From contig CANDSI010000002.1 in NCBI GenBank assembly GCA_947388575.1, forward strand, positions 1-21,603: 21,603 nucleotides of DNA, read 5' to 3'. A program made the translations under genes and the position numbers. The notes below the pieces were generated by a model. It did no database searches, was not told the origin of the DNA, and was given only the letters and a program-made list of their open reading frames with translations. Positions 15,954 through 21,603 of the stretch are shown in pieces. The DNA is from an uncultured Mycoplasma sp. Lineage in GTDB: Bacteria > Bacillota_I > Bacilli_A > RF39 > UBA660. The stretch's first letter is position 1, and every line of letters begins with the position of its first letter.

Positions 15954-16322
15954 ATGGAAGTTAAAGTTAATCAAGAAATACGTAATTATAAAGAGCATAT
16001 ATTTTTTGGGCTGTCTTTTAGACAGCTCCTTTTTTCTATACTAGCATGTATAACATCAGTATTTGCTTACTTTTTATTAAAAGATAAAATAGGTTTAGAA
16101 GCAGCATCTTGGGTTTGTATTTTTTCTGCACTACCATTTATCATAATGGGATATATAACTTATAATGATATGCCAGCCGAAAAGTTTATATGGTGTTGGA
16201 TTAAATCACAAATTCTTATTCCAAAACACTTGGAATACAAACCTATAAATTTTTACTATGAACTTATGAAAGAGGGAGATATAAGTAATGAAAAAACTAA
16301 GAGAATTAAAATTAAAAGATAA
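15954..16322 (+). CDS. PrgI-family protein (VirB3-like)
   Basis: 122-aa membrane protein of the PrgI family: MEVKVNQEIRNYKEHIFFGLSFRQLLFS is the typical N-terminus, followed by two membrane helices (about 24-42 and 49-66) and a C-terminal soluble part with YNDMPAEKFIW. PrgI-like proteins stand for VirB3 in Gram-positive type IV secretion and usually precede virB4, as here. The last 35 bases overlap virB4. The codons for GLSFRQLL form a hairpin followed by a T-run. Confidence 0.9.
   Translation: MEVKVNQEIRNYKEHIFFGLSFRQLLFSILACITSVFAYFLLKDKIGLEAASWVCIFSALPFIIMGYITYNDMPAEKFIWCWIKSQILIPKHLEYKPINFYYELMKEGDISNEKTKRIKIKR
16008..16036 (+). terminator. Terminator-like hairpin inside prgI
   Basis: Bases 16008-16015 (GGGCTGTC) pair with 16021-16028 (GACAGCTC): 8 bp, one G-T wobble, 5-base loop, followed by TCC-less spacer of one C and a T6-7 run. 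It meets the form of a strong intrinsic terminator although it lies within the coding region. The codons used (GGG, CTG, CAG, CTC) are G/C-ending, unlike the surrounding A/T-ending ones. Confidence 0.5.
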
Positions 16323-18618
16323 AGAATCATTTAAAATACCAAAAAATATTCAAGATATAATTCCAATTAGTAGAATATATGAAGATGGAATATTTTTACA
16401 TGATAATAATAAATATTCAAAATGTTTTGCTTTTACTGATATAAATTATTCAGTTGCGTGTTTAGATGATAAAAAAGAAATGTTTCTTAATTATTCTGAG
16501 CTTTTAAATTCTTTAGATTCAGGAGCTACAACAAAAATAACAATGTCTAATAGAAGATTAAATAAAAATGATTTTAAAAATAATATATTAATTTCATTAG
16601 AAGATAACTATCTGGATCAATATAGAAAAGAGTATAATAATAACATACTAAATCAAATTAATCAAAGTAATGGTTTTATTCAAGAAAAATATATTACAAT
16701 TTCTATAAATAAAAAGAACATAGAAGAAGCAAGAAATTATTTTAATAGAGTAAGTGCTGATTTATTTAATTACTTTAATAAAATGGGTTCTAAATGTAAA
16801 GAACTATCTACTAATGAAAGATTAGAGATAATTCATAATTTTTATAGAGAGAATGATAAAAATATATTTAACTTTAATTTAAAAGAAGATATGAAAAGAG
16901 GTCAAAGCTTTAAAGACTACATTTGCCCTGATATATTAGAACATGATAAAGATTACTTTAAATTAGGAGATAAGTTCGGAAGAACCTTATATTTAAAGAA
17001 TTATGCAACATATTTAAAAGATTCATTTTTAGCAGAGCTAACCGAATTAAATCGTAATATAATGTTAAGTGTAGATATAATTCCAGTTCCAACAGAACAA
17101 GCTATTCAAGAAGTTGAAAATAGAAGATTGGGAGTGGAAACAAATATAACCAACTGGCAAAGAAGACAAAATGCTAATAATAATTTTAGTGCAGTAATTC
17201 CTTATGATCTTGAACAACAACGTAATGAAAGTAAAGAATTTCTTGATGATTTAACTTTAAGAGATCAAAAGATGTTTTTAACTACATTAACTATGACTCA
17301 TATTGCTGATACTAAAGAGCAACTAGACAATGACACAGATAGTTTAATTTCTTCAGCTAGGAAACACTTATGTCAATTAGCAATACTAAAGTACCAACAA
17401 ATAGATGGATTAAATACATCACTTCCTTATGGAGTTAGATGTATAGATAGTCTAAGAACTCTAACTACAGAATCTCTATCAGTTTTAATGCCTTTTCGTT
17501 CTCAAGAGATAAATCATGAAGGAGGAATATTTTATGGTAGAAATGTTATTAGTAAAAATATGATTATTGCTGATAGAACAAAGTTATTAAATGGTAATAG
17601 TTTTATATTAGGTGTTTCAGGTTCTGGTAAATCATTTATTGCTAAAAGTGAAATAGCTGCAACAATATTAAAAAATAAAAATGCAGATGTTATTGTTCTT
17701 GATCCAGAACGTGAGTACTCAGAACTAGTCAAAACATTAGGTGGAGAAGTTATTAATATATCGGCCACAAGCAATAATCATATAAATGCGTTAGATTTAG
17801 ATGAGAATTATGGTGATGGTGAGAATCCAATAATATTAAAATCAGAATTTATATTATCACTATGTGAACAATTAATGGGTGAAAGAAATTTAGGAGCGAT
17901 TCAAAAATCTATAATAGATAGGTGTGTATCTTTAACATATAGACACTATCAACAAGGTAATTACAAAGGACTAGCACCAACACTATTAGATTTTAAAAAT
18001 GAACTAGATAAGCAACCAGAACCTGAAGCTAAAGAGATATCTTTAGCATTGGAACTATTTACAACTGGTAGCTTAAATACTTTTGCTAAAGAAACAAATG
18101 TTGATACTAATAACAGATTTATTTGCTATGATATCAAAGATCTTAGTAAACAATTAAGACCATTAGGAATGTTAGTAGTACTTGATAGTATATTAAATAG
18201 AATTAGTAAAAATAGAAAACTTGGGAGATCAACTTTTTTATTTGTAGATGAAATATATTTAATGTTTAAAAATGAGTATTCTGCTAACTTCTTTTTTGAA
18301 CTATGGAAACGAATCCGAAAGTATGGAGGAGCAGCCACAGGAATCACTCAAAATGTTGAGGATGTTTTACAAAATTCTACAGCTAGAGCTATGCTATCAA
18401 ATAGTGAATTTATAATAATGTTAAATCAAGCAAGTACAGATAGAGTAGAATTGGCAAACTTGCTTAATATATCAGATTTACAATTAGGATATATAACAAA
18501 TGTAAATGCAGGAAGGGGTTTAATAAAAATAGGTGATGCTTTAGTTCCTTTTGAGAATGATTTTCCTAAAAATACTCAATTATATAAACTCATGTCTACT
18601 AAGCCTAATGAGGCATAG
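16288..18618 (+). CDS. virB4: VirB4-family conjugation ATPase (TraE-like)
   Basis: 776-aa secretion ATPase that powers channel assembly and DNA transfer. The N-terminal ~430 residues are the VirB4 domain (e.g. FLTTLTMTHIADTKEQLD). The nucleotide-binding domain has Walker A GVSGSGKS at 442-449, VIVLDPEREYSEL after it, and Walker B FLFVDEIYLMF with Asp654/Glu655. The TGITQNVEDVL segment also fits. Length is normal. The ATG at 16288 has GAGGGAGA upstream and overlaps prgI by 35 bases, consistent with coupling. Confidence 0.96.
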   Translation: MKKLRELKLKDKESFKIPKNIQDIIPISRIYEDGIFLHDNNKYSKCFAFTDINYSVACLDDKKEMFLNYSELLNSLDSGATTKITMSNRRLNKNDFKNNILISLEDNYLDQYRKEYNNNILNQINQSNGFIQEKYITISINKKNIEEARNYFNRVSADLFNYFNKMGSKCKELSTNERLEIIHNFYRENDKNIFNFNLKEDMKRGQSFKDYICPDILEHDKDYFKLGDKFGRTLYLKNYATYLKDSFLAELTELNRNIMLSVDIIPVPTEQAIQEVENRRLGVETNITNWQRRQNANNNFSAVIPYDLEQQRNESKEFLDDLTLRDQKMFLTTLTMTHIADTKEQLDNDTDSLISSARKHLCQLAILKYQQIDGLNTSLPYGVRCIDSLRTLTTESLSVLMPFRSQEINHEGGIFYGRNVISKNMIIADRTKLLNGNSFILGVSGSGKSFIAKSEIAATILKNKNADVIVLDPEREYSELVKTLGGEVINISATSNNHINALDLDENYGDGENPIILKSEFILSLCEQLMGERNLGAIQKSIIDRCVSLTYRHYQQGNYKGLAPTLLDFKNELDKQPEPEAKEISLALELFTTGSLNTFAKETNVDTNNRFICYDIKDLSKQLRPLGMLVVLDSILNRISKNRKLGRSTFLFVDEIYLMFKNEYSANFFFELWKRIRKYGGAATGITQNVEDVLQNSTARAMLSNSEFIIMLNQASTDRVELANLLNISDLQLGYITNVNAGRGLIKIGDALVPFENDFPKNTQLYKLMSTKPNEA

Positions 18619-20004
18619 ATGAAAGATATAAAAGTAAAAAATAAAAGTATTAAGATAACAAATAAATCTTCTATTTTATATAATAAAGCTAAATCATCTG
18701 TAGAATCATTAAATAGAAAAACAGATAAGTTTGATTCACAAAATTATAGTGAAGAAGATTCAATTAATCCGACAAAAAAGTTAATAAAATCAACTTTCAA
18801 CACTAATTTTAAATTAATTAAAAAAACAACTCTACCAATAACTAAAAAATTAAAAGAAAAACAAAAATTAAGAATGATGCGAAAAGCAGCTAAAAATAAT
18901 GCTAAGAGAGCACGGCAAGCAGCTAAAGAAACTAGAAAAACTTTTTATATAACTTATAAAGTTGTAAAAAAAATAGTGCCATTATTTATAAACCTTATTT
19001 TTAAAGTAATAGCGTTATTGCTTAGTTTTGGGATATATGCTATACTAATAATCGTTGCAATTATGATAGCAGCTGTCATATTAGGTTCATACCAAGGAAT
19101 ATTATTTACTAGTGAAGATATTTCTGATACTAAAATGAAAGATGTAATTAAATCTTTAAATAGTGAAATGGCAAATAGAATAAATGAAATCAAAAGTAAT
19201 AATGAGTATGATGAATATAAGATTATATCTAATAAAGCTGATTGGAAAGAAGTTTTAGCGATATATTCAGTAAAAGTATCCAATAATAATCAAAATGAAG
19301 TTATAACATTAGATGAGAATAAAATTAATGAATTAAAAGGGATATTTTGGACTGCAAACTCAATTCGTTATGAAATTTTAGAAGAAAATCTTTCTGAAGA
19401 ATATGATGCTGAACTAATAGAAAACAAAAATGTATTATATGTATATATTGATAGTAAACCAGCCGGAGAAATGATGAATATATATCATTTTAATGAAAAC
19501 CAAAGAAAGCAAATGGAAGATTTACTAAGTGGATATTATGATGATTTATGGTTATCTGTAATTTATGGTACACCAATAGAAAACTCTAATGATGTTGTAA
19601 CTATAGCATTATCTCAAGTAGGACAAGTAGGTGGCGAACCATATTGGCGATGGTATGGTTTTGATTCACGAGTAGAGTGGTGCGCTATATTTGTAAGCTG
19701 GGTAATGAATCAAGCTGGAGTAGATGAATCAATAATGCCTAAATTTGCTGTTGTTAGCACAGGAGCAAACTGGTTTAAAGCTATTGGATCATGGCATGGT
19801 AAAGAATATAAACCTAAACCTGGAGATATAATATTCTTTGATTGGGAGAACGATGGTAGAATTAATCATGTAGGAATCGTTGAATATAGTGATGATGAAT
19901 ATGTATATACAATAGAAGGCAATTCTAATGGAGATACTTGTCGCCAAAAGCAATATTCTCTTAGTAACAATGTTATTTATGGTTATGGAAGTCTTTACCA
20001 ATAA
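18619..20004 (+). CDS. Membrane-anchored CHAP-domain cell-wall hydrolase (VirB1/VirB8-like)
   Basis: 461-aa bifunctional T4SS protein, CD1107-like. A basic cytosolic region covers about 1-110, with many Lys/Arg, then comes one membrane segment at about 125-158. The extracytoplasmic part includes a stretch with ANSIRYEILEENLSEEYDAE (a linker/VirB8-like portion) and a C-terminal CHAP domain from about 330. The domain has Cys355 in EWCAIFVSWV and His417 in INHVGIVEY as the catalytic pair, and Glu/Asn in IEGNSNGD as likely third residue. It would open the peptidoglycan for the channel. It starts right after the virB4 stop, with GAGG 5 bases upstream. It is the last gene before the terminator. Confidence 0.92.
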   Translation: MKDIKVKNKSIKITNKSSILYNKAKSSVESLNRKTDKFDSQNYSEEDSINPTKKLIKSTFNTNFKLIKKTTLPITKKLKEKQKLRMMRKAAKNNAKRARQAAKETRKTFYITYKVVKKIVPLFINLIFKVIALLLSFGIYAILIIVAIMIAAVILGSYQGILFTSEDISDTKMKDVIKSLNSEMANRINEIKSNNEYDEYKIISNKADWKEVLAIYSVKVSNNNQNEVITLDENKINELKGIFWTANSIRYEILEENLSEEYDAELIENKNVLYVYIDSKPAGEMMNIYHFNENQRKQMEDLLSGYYDDLWLSVIYGTPIENSNDVVTIALSQVGQVGGEPYWRWYGFDSRVEWCAIFVSWVMNQAGVDESIMPKFAVVSTGANWFKAIGSWHGKEYKPKPGDIIFFDWENDGRINHVGIVEYSDDEYVYTIEGNSNGDTCRQKQYSLSNNVIYGYGSLYQ

Positions 20005-20026
20005 AAAAGCAAGGCTTAACCTTGCT
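20002..20026. terminator. Bidirectional terminator between convergent genes
   Basis: Perfect 7-bp stem AGCAAGG/CCTTGCT (20008-20014, 20020-20026), loop CTTAA. On the minus strand it is followed by six T, which makes it strong for the double-XRE gene; on the plus strand it starts right after the CHAP gene stop and the T-run is poor (ATTA). Confidence 0.75.
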
Positions 20027-20034
20027 ATTACATA

Positions 20035-20487
20035 TTAATATAAATCTTTTAAATATTTTAGTTTACTTCTTCCTAAAACATAATCCATAGATATTCCAGA
20101 TTTTTTGCAAGCAAATACTAATATCCATGTAGATACAATATAAAGTCCAGCTTCATAATTTGCCCATCTGGAATTATTTATACCAATTGCTTTTTCTATA
20201 TCTCTTAAGGAAAAATTTAACTCAACTCTAATTTCACGTAAATGAACAGCTATCTCTTTTAAATCTAATTTGCTTTTGCCTTTTCTATTAATCTTCATAT
20301 TAGTAAGTCCAACCAAATAATCAGTGTTAATCTCATAAAAATCAGCTAGTTCAACAAGTCTTCTTATAGGAATATTGTTATTATTTTCCCATTGATTATA
20401 AGTTGACTTATGCACACCAATTATTTCAGCTATGTCTTTTTGCAAATAGTTTTTGCTTTCTCTTAATTCTTTTAATCTTAATTGCAT
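20035..20487 (-). CDS. Tandem double-XRE regulator (paralogue 1)
   Basis: 150-aa protein carrying two Cro/cI-type helix-turn-helix domains: one at about 3-60 (LKELRESKNYLQKDIAEIIGVHKSTYNQWENN, then DYLVGLTN) and one at about 80-140 (LREIRVELNFSLRDIEKAIG, then NYEAG, then DYVLGR). Both end with a DY(L/V)xG motif, so the protein looks like an internal duplication. The ATG at 20487 is preferred over the one at 20505 because GGTGGG lies 6 bases before it. Transcribed opposite to the transfer operon and divergent from the unknown gene at 20600, whose promoter it probably controls. A paralogue of the same layout is at 20961-21431. Confidence 0.85.
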   Translation of the reverse strand: MQLRLKELRESKNYLQKDIAEIIGVHKSTYNQWENNNNIPIRRLVELADFYEINTDYLVGLTNMKINRKGKSKLDLKEIAVHLREIRVELNFSLRDIEKAIGINNSRWANYEAGLYIVSTWILVFACKKSGISMDYVLGRSKLKYLKDLY

Positions 20488-20563
20488 AATTACCCACCTA
20501 TACAAAATATTCTCTCACTTTACACAATAAAAAGCTTTATAGTATGATATATATGAGCACTCG

Positions 20564-20588
20564 TGGTATAATATTTACAGAAAGGAGG
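20564..20588 (+). promoter_or_regulatory. Extended -10 promoter and strong SD of the unknown 116-aa gene
   Basis: Extended -10 TGGTATAAT at 20564-20572 with no clear -35. It overlaps a short dyad CAC-TC-GTG at 20558-20565, a possible repressor site. The SD AAGGAGG is at 20582-20588, about 11 bases before the ATG, which is longer than optimal. Confidence 0.5.
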
Positions 20589-20599
20589 ATAGAAATATA

Positions 20600-20950
20600 A
20601 TGAAAAAATATATTTTAGTTGAAGAAGGCGATGAATTAATAGTTGTAAATTCCAAAACTAATCTAGGAACTTTAAGAATTGAATTAGAAGGAGAAAGATT
20701 GCATGTAGATACAACATATGCAGAAAGTAATGAATATTATATAATAAAGAGCATTAATCAAGATGATTTTTTATGTTATGAAGCACTAGACAACCTAGAG
20801 CAGAGAATAATAAAATTGAAACTTCCTGAAGAAATAAGAAAAAAATATTTAGATGTTTATAATTATATAGAAAAAAAAGCCAATCCAACGGCTGGTATTG
20901 ACTACAAAGGAGAAAAAACTTTTCAGTATATAATAAATTGTAAAAAATAA
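20600..20950 (+). CDS. Unknown protein between two double-XRE genes
   Basis: 116-aa protein, no family recognised. The first half looks beta-rich (KYILVEEGDELIVVN, LGTLRIELEGERLHVDTTY), the second half is helical and basic (RIIKLKLPEEIRKKYLDVYNYIEKK) and ends with QYIINCKK. No signal peptide or membrane segment. It has its own promoter and is flanked on both sides by minus-strand regulators and by hairpins, so it forms a small independent unit. It may be regulated by, or partner, the adjacent XRE proteins; that is an inference from layout. Confidence 0.75.
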   Translation: MKKYILVEEGDELIVVNSKTNLGTLRIELEGERLHVDTTYAESNEYYIIKSINQDDFLCYEALDNLEQRIIKLKLPEEIRKKYLDVYNYIEKKANPTAGIDYKGEKTFQYIINCKK

Positions 20951-20970
20951 GAAAGTATTGCTACTTTCTT
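20949..20970 (-). terminator. Terminator of right-hand XRE gene (overlaps its stop codon)
   Basis: Perfect 9-bp stem AAGAAAGTA/TACTTTCTT (20949-20957, 20962-20970) with a TTGC loop. Read on the minus strand it is followed by TTATTTTTTA. It includes the minus-strand stop codon at 20961-20963 and lies just after the plus-strand stop at 20948-20950, so it may serve both genes. Confidence 0.7.
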
Positions 20971-21431
20971 AACTCATATTTGCTGCTAGATCTTCCAAGT
21001 AAATAGTCAATAGAAACATTATACTTTTTTGCTAAATCATAACAAACTGAAGTAGAAATCAATTTTTCGCAAGATTCATAGTAATATATTAATGCTTCAG
21101 AAACATTCAAACTACTAGCTAATTCAGCAACAGACAGATTATTAACATGCCTAATTTCTAATAATCTATCACTGATTATGCTTCTATTAATTTCTATAGG
21201 TTTAACATCAATTTTTGTATCTGTTAATCCCAATAAATAGTCAATGTTAATACCATAGAAATTAGATAATGGAATAAGTCTTTTTAACGGAATAATTCTT
21301 TTATAATGTTCATATTCACAATAAGCATTTCTACAAATATCAAGTGTTCTAGCAATGTCAGTTTGCTTATAACCATAATAAATACGAATATCCTTTAATC
21401 TAGCAGAAATACTTTTAACTTCTGCTTCCAT
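20961..21431 (-). CDS. Tandem double-XRE regulator (paralogue 2)
   Basis: 156-aa protein with the same layout as its neighbour: helix-turn-helix domain one at about 6-65 (ARLKDIRIYYGYKQTDIARTLD, then DYLLGLTDTKI) and two at about 88-150 (RLLEIRHVNNLSVAELASSLNVS, then DYLLGRSSSKY). Sequence identity to paralogue 1 is limited outside the motifs, so the duplication is old. The ATG at 21431 is chosen because GGAG lies 7 bases upstream; the ATG at 21443 would add four residues. Probably a repressor of the element or of its own promoter, which carries an inverted repeat. Confidence 0.85.
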   Translation of the reverse strand: MEAEVKSISARLKDIRIYYGYKQTDIARTLDICRNAYCEYEHYKRIIPLKRLIPLSNFYGINIDYLLGLTDTKIDVKPIEINRSIISDRLLEIRHVNNLSVAELASSLNVSEALIYYYESCEKLISTSVCYDLAKKYNVSIDYLLGRSSSKYELRK

Positions 21432-21461
21432 AAAACACTCCATTATTGATTTTACAATTTT

Positions 21462-21486
21462 TTACATTTATATAATTAAAATGTAA
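21462..21486. promoter_or_regulatory. Putative operator upstream of right-hand XRE gene
   Basis: Perfect 8-bp inverted repeat TTACATTT/AAATGTAA (21462-21469, 21479-21486) around an AT-rich 9-base centre, with a further TTTTACA copy at 21450-21456. It lies 31 bases upstream of the chosen start, within the expected promoter, and suits autoregulation by an XRE dimer. Confidence 0.5.
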
Positions 21487-21519
21487 TGCAATAGTTGAAT
21501 AAACGTGTTAATATATTAA

Positions 21520-21593
21520 TTAGGAGAAAAACTTATATATAAATTAATCTCAAAAATACTCTTTGAAAGTTCTCGTTTATATTTTTCTCCTAA
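21520..21593. repeat. 12-bp perfect inverted repeat pair at right window edge
   Basis: TTAGGAGAAAAA (21520-21531) and TTTTTCTCCTAA (21582-21593) are perfect inverted repeats 50 bases apart. The enclosed AT-rich sequence has no ORF. This could be a hairpin RNA, a recombination or replication site, or a regulatory site for a gene beyond the window; the sequence does not decide. Confidence 0.5.
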
Positions 21594-21603
21594 ACACTAT
21601 CTA

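Noticed and set aside
5226..20004. Use of genetic code 4 (TGA as Trp), suggested by very low GC
   Set aside because: mobC and the relaxase end at TGA with family-appropriate lengths, and no internal TGA is needed in any gene.
1..21603. CRISPR array, rRNA or tRNA genes, insertion sequences
   Set aside because: No regularly spaced direct repeats, tRNA-like cloverleaf or transposase gene could be seen by reading the sequence.

Overview
The window is a stretch of a conjugative element (ICE-type, or a conjugative plasmid) from a very AT-rich Gram-positive bacterium, most likely a gut-associated Firmicute. Evidence: A/T-rich codons and GGAG-type ribosome binding sites throughout, a sortase-anchored surface protein, and a gene order like that of Tn1549-type elements of clostridia. 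Stops are TAA, TAG and occasionally TGA, so the standard bacterial code fits. Integrase, excisionase and both ends of the element are not visible, so its type and boundaries cannot be fixed from this window.

Left part (1-4000): the 3' end of a Ser/Thr/Lys-rich protein and a terminator, then a large cell-wall adhesin (thioester domain plus about six Cna-B/SpaA repeats) overlapped by its own sortase gene. Middle-left (4005-6651): an operon of small accessory proteins (an unknown, an SSB, a DUF3848 protein, a toprim/DUF3991 primase-like protein, and an XRE regulator with a DpnD/PcfM-like C-terminus). A 258-base non-coding region (6652-6909) follows, with several perfect inverted repeats, an extended -10 promoter and an intrinsic terminator. 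It is the best candidate for oriT and for a regulatory leader.

Mobilisation and transfer module (6910-20004): a 41-aa membrane peptide, MobC, a two-gene cassette with its own promoter (zinc-ribbon protein plus HEPN-like protein), a MobP-type relaxase, a PcfB-like protein, a degenerate ArdC-like protein, a 56-aa peptide, the VirD4/TraG coupling ATPase, a Maff2/VirB2-like subunit, a VirB6-like membrane protein, an intact ArdC-like metalloprotein, two unknowns, PrgI (VirB3-like), VirB4, and a membrane-anchored CHAP-domain cell-wall hydrolase. All are on the + strand with short gaps or overlaps. They form a relaxosome, coupling protein and type IV secretion channel. A terminator-like hairpin lies inside prgI just upstream of virB4.

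Right end (20008-21603): a bidirectional terminator, two minus-strand genes for tandem-HTH (double XRE) paralogues, and between them a plus-strand unknown gene with its own extended -10 promoter. The window closes with an inverted repeat in the putative operator of the right-hand regulator and a further 12-bp perfect inverted repeat.

The least explained elements are the zinc-ribbon/HEPN-like pair inside the mob region, the structured leader before mobC, the intragenic hairpin in prgI and the double-XRE/unknown-gene island.
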